This document shows, piece after piece, positions 33,435 to 41,177 of a stretch of DNA of 64,000 bases. Under the pieces are notes generated by a model that saw only the letters and a program-made list of their open reading frames with translations, was not told the origin of the DNA and did not search any database. The stretch covers positions 1 through 64,000 of the forward strand of contig DASYVJ010000058.1 of assembly GCA_035937155.1 (NCBI GenBank), in the 5' to 3' direction. The position numbers and the translations under genes are program-made. Every line of letters begins with the position of its first letter. Position 1 is the stretch's first letter. The DNA is from Palsa-870 sp035937155 (GTDB lineage Bacteria > Chloroflexota > Dormibacteria > Dormibacterales > Dormibacteraceae).

Positions 33435-35054
33435 CTACGCCAGGACTTCGTCTTCAGCGACAGCCCCCTCCAGAGCTACTTCCGGGTGCCGCAACACATA
33501 GATCTCCTCTGGTCGGTCGTGGCCTTCCAGCCGCCTCTTGCCGACGCTGACCAGCTGGATGTCGTCCCGCAGGATGTCGGCCACGATCGAGTACGTCGTC
33601 TCCGAGACCAGGACCTGGTTGCCGATCGCGCGACGCCGCAGCTTGGCGCAGCGGTTGACGGCGGGCGATCGATAGTCGCGGTCCTGCGCGTCGGCCTCGC
33701 CGGTGAGTATGGCCATCCGCACGCTGATCTGGATTCTGTCCCTCCAGGGCTCGGACAGGATCGCCTCCTGCGCGTCAAGAGCAGCGGCCACAGCGTCTGT
33801 CGCGCGCAGGAACACGGCGAAAAAGATGTCGCCTTCACCTCGCTCCTTGATGACGACTCCGCCGTTGGCTTCGATCGCAGCGCTGAGCAGCTGATCGTGC
33901 CGCCGCATCGCTGCGTACATCTCAGCGCGGCTGTGAATCCACAGCACGGTGGACTCGACGACATCGGTCATCAGGAACGTGACGATCCCATCCGGCAGCG
34001 AGTTCGCCGTCTCGGCCGCGATGGAAGCTGGAGGGCGCGTGCCGCGCGCAGCCTCCACACCGGGTTTGGCGATCGTCGTCGCCACCGCCAGGTACTCGTC
34101 GATGGAATTGGCGCGCCGGAAGAAGTGGACGTTGTATGACGGCAGGAAGCTCCAGGTCGAATAGTCGGGGTCCATCTCGGAGTCACGACAGACCTCCGGC
34201 GATAGCGCAAGCAGCCGGCCGAGCTTGACTGTCGCGAGCTCATCCAGATTCAGCTCCCGCCCCACCTCTTCGCTCGTCAACCGGTGGTTTTCCTGGTCTG
34301 CCGCGACGGCCAGGCGCACGGCCTGGACGAAGTTGTCGAGGTCGCGCTGTGCATTGCGGCATCGGTGTAGCTGCTCGAGCGTCAGCGTCACCTCCGAGTC
34401 GGCGCTAATGGCGCCGACGGCGCCGTTGGCGCCGTTCCAGCCGTTGCTCACCGGAGTCGCCGCGAACATAGCGGCGACGCGCTCGAAGCTGTCCTCGATG
34501 GCGAGCTCTCGCGTCATCCGCTGATACACGTCGCCGAGAGTTGGCCATTGGCCGGTGGCCACAAAGTTGTAGGCCACCATCTGCTCGAACAACCACGCGG
34601 ATCCGCCAAGCGCAAGGTCGAGGCTCAGGGCCACCTGCAGGAAGTCAACCGTTGTGCGGTAGAGCTCCTGCACAAAGCTCAGAGCGCTTACACCGACAAC
34701 CTTGATTTCACGGTCCAGCCCGAGTGAAGAGTTGTGCTTGGATGTGCCGTCCGCGTACGTGAAGGCCTCGACCGCGACCAGGTCGCCGTGATTGCGCAGT
34801 CTGAGGCGAGTCTGCGAAACCCGCGGGCCCGGTCCAAAGACGTTCGCGCTGTCCGCCACGTGGACGTGGCCGCCGACGCCCCACGCTTTCTGAATGGGCG
34901 CGCGCAGGTCGGACACAAGCGAGTAGCAGCGCTGGATGAACGCCAGCGCTTCCTTGCCCTCAGCCGTGTCGTAACGATCCTGCCGCACGACGCGCAGGTC
35001 GTCCTCCCAGGCTGCGGTGATCGCGCCCCGCAGCCCAACGATGCCTGGCTGCAC
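33435..35054 (-). CDS. Class III adenylate/guanylate cyclase-domain protein
   Basis: A 539-aa protein. The N-terminal ~350 residues are an unrecognised, probably helical regulatory module. Residues ~355-530 are a class III nucleotidyl cyclase domain: VTFLMTDVVESTVLW with first metal Asp364, IEANGGVVIKERGEGDIFFA, MAILTGEADAQDRDYRSPAV and VLVSETTYSIV. The second metal aspartate, normally in GDG, is Glu407 (GEG), so activity may be altered or absent. GTG 35054 is chosen because AAGGAAGGGG precedes it; TTG/ATG starts up to 35153 are open but lack a site. It is divergent from the acylase gene. Confidence 0.75.
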   Translation of the reverse strand: MQPGIVGLRGAITAAWEDDLRVVRQDRYDTAEGKEALAFIQRCYSLVSDLRAPIQKAWGVGGHVHVADSANVFGPGPRVSQTRLRLRNHGDLVAVEAFTYADGTSKHNSSLGLDREIKVVGVSALSFVQELYRTTVDFLQVALSLDLALGGSAWLFEQMVAYNFVATGQWPTLGDVYQRMTRELAIEDSFERVAAMFAATPVSNGWNGANGAVGAISADSEVTLTLEQLHRCRNAQRDLDNFVQAVRLAVAADQENHRLTSEEVGRELNLDELATVKLGRLLALSPEVCRDSEMDPDYSTWSFLPSYNVHFFRRANSIDEYLAVATTIAKPGVEAARGTRPPASIAAETANSLPDGIVTFLMTDVVESTVLWIHSRAEMYAAMRRHDQLLSAAIEANGGVVIKERGEGDIFFAVFLRATDAVAAALDAQEAILSEPWRDRIQISVRMAILTGEADAQDRDYRSPAVNRCAKLRRRAIGNQVLVSETTYSIVADILRDDIQLVSVGKRRLEGHDRPEEIYVLRHPEVALEGAVAEDEVLA

Positions 35055-35293
35055 CGCCCCTTCCTTTCGGGCCGAAATGAAGACCTTTCCCCTGGCCCGG
35101 CTGCAAAGAGTAGCCGCCTCATGGCCAGGTGGGACCCCTTTTCGGGCCCGCAAAATGCGAGTCGGACGTGGTTTTGCGCTATCGGCGCGCTTGCCCGTAC
35201 CTCAGACTTTCCGCAGTGACGCTTGACCCCGCGGTCCAAGCCCCTACGAAGAAGCCAACGCGCGTCCCGGGCCCTCGGGTCGCTACAGGGCGG

Positions 35294-37762
35294 ATGCCAA
35301 AGCCGCCGAGGCGGCTGCGGACCGCTCTCAACGCGATCGCGGCCGTCATCGTCTCCGCCGCGTTGCTCTACGCCGCTTTCTTCGGCGCCGGACCTCTACC
35401 CGCGCTGGGCCCCGCCTTCAACCCGGCCACCGGGGCGTGGACAATGGCCGCCGAGGCAACCATCAACAGCCAGACGCTACGCCTGGCCGGGCTTCAGCAG
35501 CCGGTCAAAGTCACTCTCGAGAGCGATGGCACGAGTCACATCGTGGCCCAGACCGACCACGACCTCTTCGTTGCGACCGGCTATGTTCACGCTCGCTTCC
35601 GGCTGTTCCAGATGGACCTCTTGCGCAGGCAGGGAGAAGGACGCCTGTCCGAGGTTGTCGGCAAAGCCGCCCTCGACAGCGACCGCTTCGAGCTGCAGCT
35701 CGGTCTGCTGCGCACGGCCCAAGCCGAATGGAACGCACTCGCGGCGGACAACCCATCGCGCCTGGCCATAACCGCATACGCGCAAGGTGTGAACGACCGG
35801 ATCACCGAGGCCGAGGCCCAGCGCCAGCTCCCGGCCATGTTCACGCTGCTCGGCTATCACCCGAAGCCGTGGACGCCCATCGACACGCTCATTGTCAAAG
35901 GCGACATGACGCAGACGCTCAACTTCACCGACACACCGCTGGTGATGGCATTGCTGGAAAAATCCCTCGGCGCCGACCTGACCGCGAGCTGGTTTCCGAT
36001 CCTGGCGTCAAACCATCAGTCTCCATACGATCCCGGCCCGTATCCGGCTCACCCGACCGTTGCGCCCATCGCCGCGATGGCGCAGGTCACCGACGCGGCG
36101 GCCGTGGCAGCTGCGGATGCCTATCAGCGGCTCGCCTCACTGCCGGCAGGTCTCGTCGCCACGGGCGGAGCGAGCAACAACTGGGCCGTCGGCGCTGCGA
36201 AGAGCGCGAGCGGCGGGGCCCTGATGGCCGGCGACCCCCACCTTCACCTGACGCTGCCCGCGATCTGGTACCAGCTGACCCAGGATTCGCCGGGCTTCCA
36301 CTCGAGCGGGGTCAGCATTCCGGGAACGCCAGGAGTGCTGATTGGCCACAACCAGCACATCGCGTGGAGCCTGACGGACGCACAGAACCAGCAGACCTTC
36401 TTCTACCTGGAGCATGAGGACTCAGCCCACCCGGGCGCTTACCTCTGGAAGGGCGGCTGGCAGCAGTACAAGACGGTCAGCTACGACATCCCGGTGCTCG
36501 GGGGCCCGACGGAGCACCTCGCGGTCAAGCTGAGCGTGCACGGGCCAGTCATCACCGAACGCGGCCAGACCACGTCGGTGTGGTGGGCGGGCAACATTCC
36601 CTCGCAGGACTTTGATGTGTTGCTCGGCATCAACCAGGCGAACGACTACCAGTCCTTCCGCGACGCGCTGCGAGGTTGGCATTCTCCGACGCACAACTTC
36701 GTCTACTCGGACGACCGCGGGAATATCGGGATGATCTCAGCCGGCTACTACCCGCAGGTCGCGGCAGGCCAGCCGTGGTTGCCCATGCCGGGAACGGGTG
36801 AGTACGACGTGACCGGCACCATCCCGTTCGACGACATCCCGCAGGCGTACAACCCGCCCGACAACATCATCTGGTCCGCCAACCAGCGCCAGGTCACAGC
36901 CGACTACCCGTACTACATCGGCACAGCTTCGAACTTCTTCGAGCCCCCATATCGCTCGAACGAGATCTATCGCGTGCTGAGTCAGAGCGGAAAGCTCAGC
37001 GCGGCCGACATGATGGCGCTGCAAACCGATACGCGCGACTACCTCGCTTCGGAGATCACGCCTGTGCTGCTCGACGCCCTCTCGAACGCTGGATCTAGCG
37101 GAGCGGCGCAGCAGGCCTCGCTTCTCATGGCGAAGTGGGACTACCGGATGGAGACGGACTCGGCCGCCGCGACCATCTGGTGGACGTTCTGGCAGTCGTA
37201 TCTGAGCGAAACGTTCGACCCGTACTGGAAATCGCGGAACGTGCCCGTCAACCGCTACGAGGTCAAAGACGCGCTAGGGCAGGATCTCGAGGCGTGGACA
37301 CTCGGGGATCAGACGAACCCGGCGTTTACTTATGGCGGCACATCGCACACGGCTGTCGACGTGATGCGAATTGCGTTCACATCGGCGGTCTCAACTTTGA
37401 CCAAGCGGCTGGGCCCCGACCCCAACACGTGGACCTGGGGCAAGGTCCACCCGCGTGAGCTGGAGAACCTGGCGCAGATCAGCGGGCTCAACTACGGCCC
37501 GCGGCCGGACCGTGGCGACGCCTACACGCCCCTTGCGGCGCCGGACTTCCCCTCAACGCATGGACCGAGCTGGCGGATGGTCGTCGACTGGGGCGCCGGC
37601 ACGTTCCAGGGCATCTATCCCGGCGGCCAGAGCGAGAACCCGGCTTCGCAGTGGTACGAGAACCGCGTCGACACGTGGTGGAGCGGCAAGTACGCCGCGA
37701 TGCTGAGCGCCGACGCCGCCGCTTCGTCCAGCGGTGCGAAGGCGTGGAGCTTGAAGCCATGA
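35294..37762 (+). CDS. Penicillin acylase-family protein
   Basis: An 822-aa Ntn-hydrolase precursor. The N-terminal helix (residues ~16-36) targets export or anchors it. The A chain includes ETGYVHARFRLFQMDLLRRQ-like sequence (ATGYVHARFRLFQMDLLRRQ). The spacer is cut before Ser294 in GGASNNWAVG, the N-terminal nucleophile of the B chain. GGALMAGDPHLHLTLPAIWY and GTPGVLIGHNQHIAWSLTDA follow, as in the family. It removes acyl groups from amides such as beta-lactams or acyl-homoserine lactones; the natural substrate is unknown. ATG 35294 is preceded by AGGG; GTG 35216 is an alternative. It is coupled to the next gene (ATGA). Confidence 0.9.
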   Translation: MPKPPRRLRTALNAIAAVIVSAALLYAAFFGAGPLPALGPAFNPATGAWTMAAEATINSQTLRLAGLQQPVKVTLESDGTSHIVAQTDHDLFVATGYVHARFRLFQMDLLRRQGEGRLSEVVGKAALDSDRFELQLGLLRTAQAEWNALAADNPSRLAITAYAQGVNDRITEAEAQRQLPAMFTLLGYHPKPWTPIDTLIVKGDMTQTLNFTDTPLVMALLEKSLGADLTASWFPILASNHQSPYDPGPYPAHPTVAPIAAMAQVTDAAAVAAADAYQRLASLPAGLVATGGASNNWAVGAAKSASGGALMAGDPHLHLTLPAIWYQLTQDSPGFHSSGVSIPGTPGVLIGHNQHIAWSLTDAQNQQTFFYLEHEDSAHPGAYLWKGGWQQYKTVSYDIPVLGGPTEHLAVKLSVHGPVITERGQTTSVWWAGNIPSQDFDVLLGINQANDYQSFRDALRGWHSPTHNFVYSDDRGNIGMISAGYYPQVAAGQPWLPMPGTGEYDVTGTIPFDDIPQAYNPPDNIIWSANQRQVTADYPYYIGTASNFFEPPYRSNEIYRVLSQSGKLSAADMMALQTDTRDYLASEITPVLLDALSNAGSSGAAQQASLLMAKWDYRMETDSAAATIWWTFWQSYLSETFDPYWKSRNVPVNRYEVKDALGQDLEAWTLGDQTNPAFTYGGTSHTAVDVMRIAFTSAVSTLTKRLGPDPNTWTWGKVHPRELENLAQISGLNYGPRPDRGDAYTPLAAPDFPSTHGPSWRMVVDWGAGTFQGIYPGGQSENPASQWYENRVDTWWSGKYAAMLSADAAASSSGAKAWSLKP

Positions 37763-38115
37763 AGTTCGTCGTGGTGGCGGTGGTCGTGCTCGCCGCGCTG
37801 GGCGTGGACTTCGGCATCTGGTGGGCTCCCTTCATCGCGGGCGCTGTCATCGGGATCACAGATCCTCGGGCACGTGTCGCGATACCGACCGGGGCGGGAA
37901 TCGGACTCCTCATGTGGGGGTACCCGCTGGCGGTGATCCATTTCAAGGTCGGGCTCGCACCCGCGGCCCAAAGCCTCGCCGCCATCATGGGGTTCGGGCA
38001 CCAGGGGGTAATTCCCGTAATCCTCACCTGCGTGGTTGGGCTGCTCCTCGGGCTGTGCGGCGCATGGCTTGGCTCCGCCGGCCGGACGCTCCTTCAGCCG
38101 GCGATTTCGCGGTAA
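37759..38115 (+). CDS. Small membrane protein coupled to the acylase gene
   Basis: A 118-aa protein with three or four hydrophobic helices (KFVVVAVVVLAALGVDFGIW, PFIAGAVIGITD, GAGIGLLMWGYPLAVIHF, GVIPVILTCVVGLLLGLCGA). No family is recognised. ATG 37759 overlaps the acylase stop by 4 bp. Its 3' end overlaps the convergent BTAD gene by 22 bp. Confidence 0.65.
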   Translation: MKFVVVAVVVLAALGVDFGIWWAPFIAGAVIGITDPRARVAIPTGAGIGLLMWGYPLAVIHFKVGLAPAAQSLAAIMGFGHQGVIPVILTCVVGLLLGLCGAWLGSAGRTLLQPAISR

Positions 38116-38843
38116 AGCGCTTCCGTCTCATCCGATGGCGAGACGCCCAGCTCGAGTTTCAACAACCGGCTGCACTCGAGATAGACGCGAATAGCCTCCG
38201 CCCGGTCGCCCTTGCGATCCAGCATGCGCATCAGCCGTCGGTACCCCGACTCGCGGTACGGCTCCAGCCGAACCACCTCGCGCGCATGATCGAGGGCTAG
38301 CTGGAGCTCGTTGTTCGCCGCGAGCGCCTCCACCCTGCAGTCGAGGGCCCTGACGAGAGCTGAGGCGAGCGAAAAGCGACGCCCCTCCGCCCACGCCCCG
38401 TCGTCTCCAGGCAGGAACGGCCGGCGCAGGATGGTGGTCGCGATGAGCGACGGGCCGTAGGCCGCCTGGGCATTGCCGGCGACGAGTGCGCCCTCCGCGA
38501 CATCGACCCCGGCGAGCGCGGCCTCGACGTCGACCCACGTCTCTCCGGGCGGAGTGAATTGGTAGCAGCCGAAGGCGTTGCCGATGATGTGAGACCGCGG
38601 CATGCCCACCCCGGCAAGACGCGACCGCAGCCTGCTGACGATCGCGCTCAGCGCCAGGGTCCAGGAGGCGGGCAGCGATTCTGACCACAACGCCTCGGCG
38701 ATCTCGGCCTGCGTGACCGCGCGCTTGCGCTCGGTGACCAGGTAGGCAAGCACGAACCGGCCTTGGGGCCCGCCCAGCTGCGACTCGCGCAGCAGGCGCC
38801 CGCCGTTCTCGACCTGGACCTCCCCGGTAAGGTAGATCCTCAA
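38094..38843 (-). CDS. SARP-like regulator with BTAD domain
   Basis: A 249-aa transcriptional activator of the SARP/AfsR type. Residues 1-90 form an OmpR-like winged helix (LRIYLTGEVQVENGGRLLRE, VLAYLVTERKRAVTQAEIAE, LALSAIVSRLRSRLAGVGMP). Residues ~95-245 form the helical BTAD domain (EALAANNELQLALDHAREVV, RLEPYRESGYRRLMRMLDRK, LLKLELGVSPSDETEALYRE). TTG 38843 matches the usual family start RIYLTG; the frame is open to 38870. The target genes are unknown; the acylase operon, transcribed toward it, is one candidate. Confidence 0.85.
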   Translation of the reverse strand: MRIYLTGEVQVENGGRLLRESQLGGPQGRFVLAYLVTERKRAVTQAEIAEALWSESLPASWTLALSAIVSRLRSRLAGVGMPRSHIIGNAFGCYQFTPPGETWVDVEAALAGVDVAEGALVAGNAQAAYGPSLIATTILRRPFLPGDDGAWAEGRRFSLASALVRALDCRVEALAANNELQLALDHAREVVRLEPYRESGYRRLMRMLDRKGDRAEAIRVYLECSRLLKLELGVSPSDETEALYREIAG

Positions 38844-38921
38844 GCTAGACGCTTCCCAAACATTCCCCAAACCCCGCCGGCCAAGATGCTAACGCCGGGC
38901 CGGCAAGCCAAAAGGAGACAG

Positions 38922-39074
38922 ATGAAGAAGCGAGTCGAATGTGAATGCGGTTGGGTGCTCGAGACTGACGACGAGGAGAAGCTCGTGAAAGGCGTGCAGG
39001 ACCATGCCAGCGAGGTTCACCACATGCAGGGCGTCACCCGAGAGCAGGTCCTGGCCCAAGCCAAACCCGTCTAA
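38922..39074 (+). CDS. DUF1059 small Cys-containing protein, 50 aa
   Basis: A 50-aa protein, MKKRVECECGWVLETDDEEK followed by LVKGVQDHASEVHHMQGVTR. It follows the DUF1059 pattern: Cys-x-Cys-Gly-Trp, a helix, then H-A-x-x-x-H-x-M and TREQVLA. The cysteines and histidines could bind metal. Function is unknown. AAAGGAG lies 7 bp before the ATG. The YciI gene follows after 35 bp, probably in one transcript. Confidence 0.8.
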   Translation: MKKRVECECGWVLETDDEEKLVKGVQDHASEVHHMQGVTREQVLAQAKPV

Positions 39075-39109
39075 CACGCCGCCTCCGGCGGCGAACAAAA
39101 GGAGTCCAC

Positions 39110-39457
39110 GTGAAATACCTCTACCTTCTCTATGCCGACGAGTCGAAGATGCCCGCTCCAGGCACCCCGGCTTTCAACGCGCAGAACGATGCCTTCAACA
39201 ACTACTTCGCCGAGATCGACGGCAAGGGCATGTTCAAGGCGGGCGATCCGGTGCAGGGGTCGAACACCTCCAAGACCGTTCGCGTCCGCAACCACTCGAC
39301 CGAGGCGACCTCGGGACCCTTCAACAAGAGCGGCGACCAGCTGGTGGGCTTCTACGTGGTCGAGGCCAAAGACATTGACGACGCGGTCGCTTACGCAGCC
39401 AAGTGTCCGGCGGCCAGCGGCGGAGCCGTGGAGGTCCGCCCGATCTTCTCGATGTAG
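39110..39457 (+). CDS. YciI-family (DGPF-domain) protein
   Basis: A 115-aa ferredoxin-fold protein, KYLYLLYADESKMPAPGTPA ... VRNHSTEATSGPFNKSGDQL-VGFYVVEAKDIDDAVAYAAK. It carries the DGPF-type motif as SGPF, plus the closing CPAASGGAVEVRPI strand. Relatives are often encoded beside ECF sigma factors, which is not the case here. The role is unknown. It starts at GTG with AAAGGAG 9 bp upstream. Confidence 0.87.
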   Translation: MKYLYLLYADESKMPAPGTPAFNAQNDAFNNYFAEIDGKGMFKAGDPVQGSNTSKTVRVRNHSTEATSGPFNKSGDQLVGFYVVEAKDIDDAVAYAAKCPAASGGAVEVRPIFSM

Positions 39458-39589
39458 CCTGTCGGGCCGGCGGCAATCCGTCGCCGGCCCGCAAACCCCT
39501 GCGTTGACGCAGGGAGCGACAGGTGATAGGTTCGGCGCGACTTCTGTAACAAACGTTTCGGGCGGCGCAAGCCGAGGAGGGGGTTGCAG

Positions 39590-41128
39590 TTGAGCGTGCC
39601 AAATCCGGCCGACCATGCCGACGTTCAGGATCTCGCAAGGTTCGGCTACCAGCAGGAGCTGAAGCGCGTGCTGGGGGTCTACTCCAGCTTTGCCGTCGCG
39701 TTCTCTTATATCTCCCCGTCGACCGGCATCTTCACCCTCTTCATCCTGGGCATCGGGCTGGCTGGGCCAGCCTTTTTCTGGAGCTGGCCCATCGTTGTAG
39801 TCGGGCAGCTGCTCGTCGGGCTCAACTTCGCCGAGGTGAGCTCGCATTTTCCGGTCGCCGGCTCCGTCTACCAGTGGACCAAATACCTCTCCAACCGGAC
39901 CTATGCGTGGTTCACCGGCTGGATCTACCTGTTTGCCGGCGTGCTCACGATCGCCGCGGTGGTGGCAACTGTTCCGCTCGTCCTCATCCCTCTGCTGAAC
40001 AACCTGGGCCTGAACATTCCCAGCGACCCGGATGCCCAGCGCAACACGGCCGCGATCGTGCTGTTGAGCACCACGCTACTGAGCATCTTCGGTGTGAGGA
40101 TCGTCGCCTTCGTCAACAACACCGGAGTCGTTTTCGAGATTCTGGGCATGGTCGTGTTCGCGCTGGTCCTCTTGCTCTTCTATCACCACCAGTCGGTTTC
40201 GGTGTTCTTCGACACGAGTTACCTCGGCTCCACCAACGCTCCAGGCGTCTTCCTTGCGGCCATGTTCATGTCACTTTTCGTGGTCTATGGCTTTGACACC
40301 GCGAGCACGCTCGCGGAGGAGACCAAGAACCCACGACGCGAGGCGCCGCGCGCTGTCATCGCATCGATCATTGGCGCCGCCATCATCGGCGCGATCTTCC
40401 TGTTCGCCACCGTGATCGCCGTGCCGGGGGACATGGGCAAGTTCATCTCTGACATCGGCGCCGGCAAGATTCCGTTCCCGCTCGTCACCATCATCGAATC
40501 GAACTTCCCGGGTTGGGCCGCTAACCTGTACCTGTTCGTCGTCTTTGCCGCCATCTACGTCTGCTGTCTTGCGATCCAGACCTCGACGATCCGGCTCGCC
40601 TTCGGCATGGCGCGCGACGGCAAGCTACCTCTGGCGAAGTACTACAACAACGTCAGCCCGAGCCTCCACACGCCGATCGGCACCTGCATCGTGATCGGCG
40701 TCCTGGCCGGTCTTCCGCTTATCTACTACGCAGGCGCCGGCACCATCGCGATCGGCGCGACCGGGATGATCTATCTCTCGTACATCCTGGGCAACATCGC
40801 GATCCTCTTCGCTCGATTCCGCGGCTGGCCGAAGGAGTCGACGCCCTTCAAGCTCGGCAGCTGGGGCACCATCGTCAACGTGCTCGCCCTCGTGTGGGGC
40901 ATCGCTATGGAGATCAACTTCCTGTGGCCGCGCAATGCCAGCGTCGGCGGTCAGAACCCACCCCTCAGCGCGCTGCCGAACGTAACCATCGGCAGCCCCA
41001 TCGGCGATATTCCAGTCTTCGAGTTCACCCTTGGGGTGATCCTGCTCGTGGGCTTGATTTACTACGTGGTCGCCCAGCGCAACGCGCCTGAGACACCGGC
41101 GATCCAAGCCTCTCAATCTGCCGCGTAG
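39590..41128 (+). CDS. APC-superfamily amino acid/polyamine permease
   Basis: A 512-aa inner-membrane transporter with about 12 helices. The first helix carries the family glycine motif (AFSYISPSTGIFTLFILGIG), followed by FPVAGSVYQWTKYLSNRTYA and VYGFDTASTLAEETKNPRRE, the hallmark cytoplasmic motif of amino acid/GABA/choline permeases. Proton-coupled uptake of an amino acid or amine is likely. TTG 39590 lies 9 bp after AGGAGG; TTG 39584 is too close. The neighbouring dimethylglycine/sarcosine-type oxidase suggests a methylated amine or polyamine substrate. Confidence 0.88.
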   Translation: MSVPNPADHADVQDLARFGYQQELKRVLGVYSSFAVAFSYISPSTGIFTLFILGIGLAGPAFFWSWPIVVVGQLLVGLNFAEVSSHFPVAGSVYQWTKYLSNRTYAWFTGWIYLFAGVLTIAAVVATVPLVLIPLLNNLGLNIPSDPDAQRNTAAIVLLSTTLLSIFGVRIVAFVNNTGVVFEILGMVVFALVLLLFYHHQSVSVFFDTSYLGSTNAPGVFLAAMFMSLFVVYGFDTASTLAEETKNPRREAPRAVIASIIGAAIIGAIFLFATVIAVPGDMGKFISDIGAGKIPFPLVTIIESNFPGWAANLYLFVVFAAIYVCCLAIQTSTIRLAFGMARDGKLPLAKYYNNVSPSLHTPIGTCIVIGVLAGLPLIYYAGAGTIAIGATGMIYLSYILGNIAILFARFRGWPKESTPFKLGSWGTIVNVLALVWGIAMEINFLWPRNASVGGQNPPLSALPNVTIGSPIGDIPVFEFTLGVILLVGLIYYVVAQRNAPETPAIQASQSAA

Positions 41129-41138
41129 CAGATAAGTC

Positions 41139-41164
41139 CCCTCCCCCGCGTCAGCGGGGGAGGG
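41139..41164. repeat. Stop-codon-linked palindromic repeat (hairpin)
   Basis: CCCTCCCCCGC-GTCA-GCGGGGGAGGG, 11-bp perfect arms, followed by TAGGGTGGGGG. It starts 10 bp after the permease stop and could act as a terminator. Related copies are at 55101, 58253, 61768 and 26301. Confidence 0.7.
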
Positions 41165-41177
41165 TAGGGTGGGGGCG

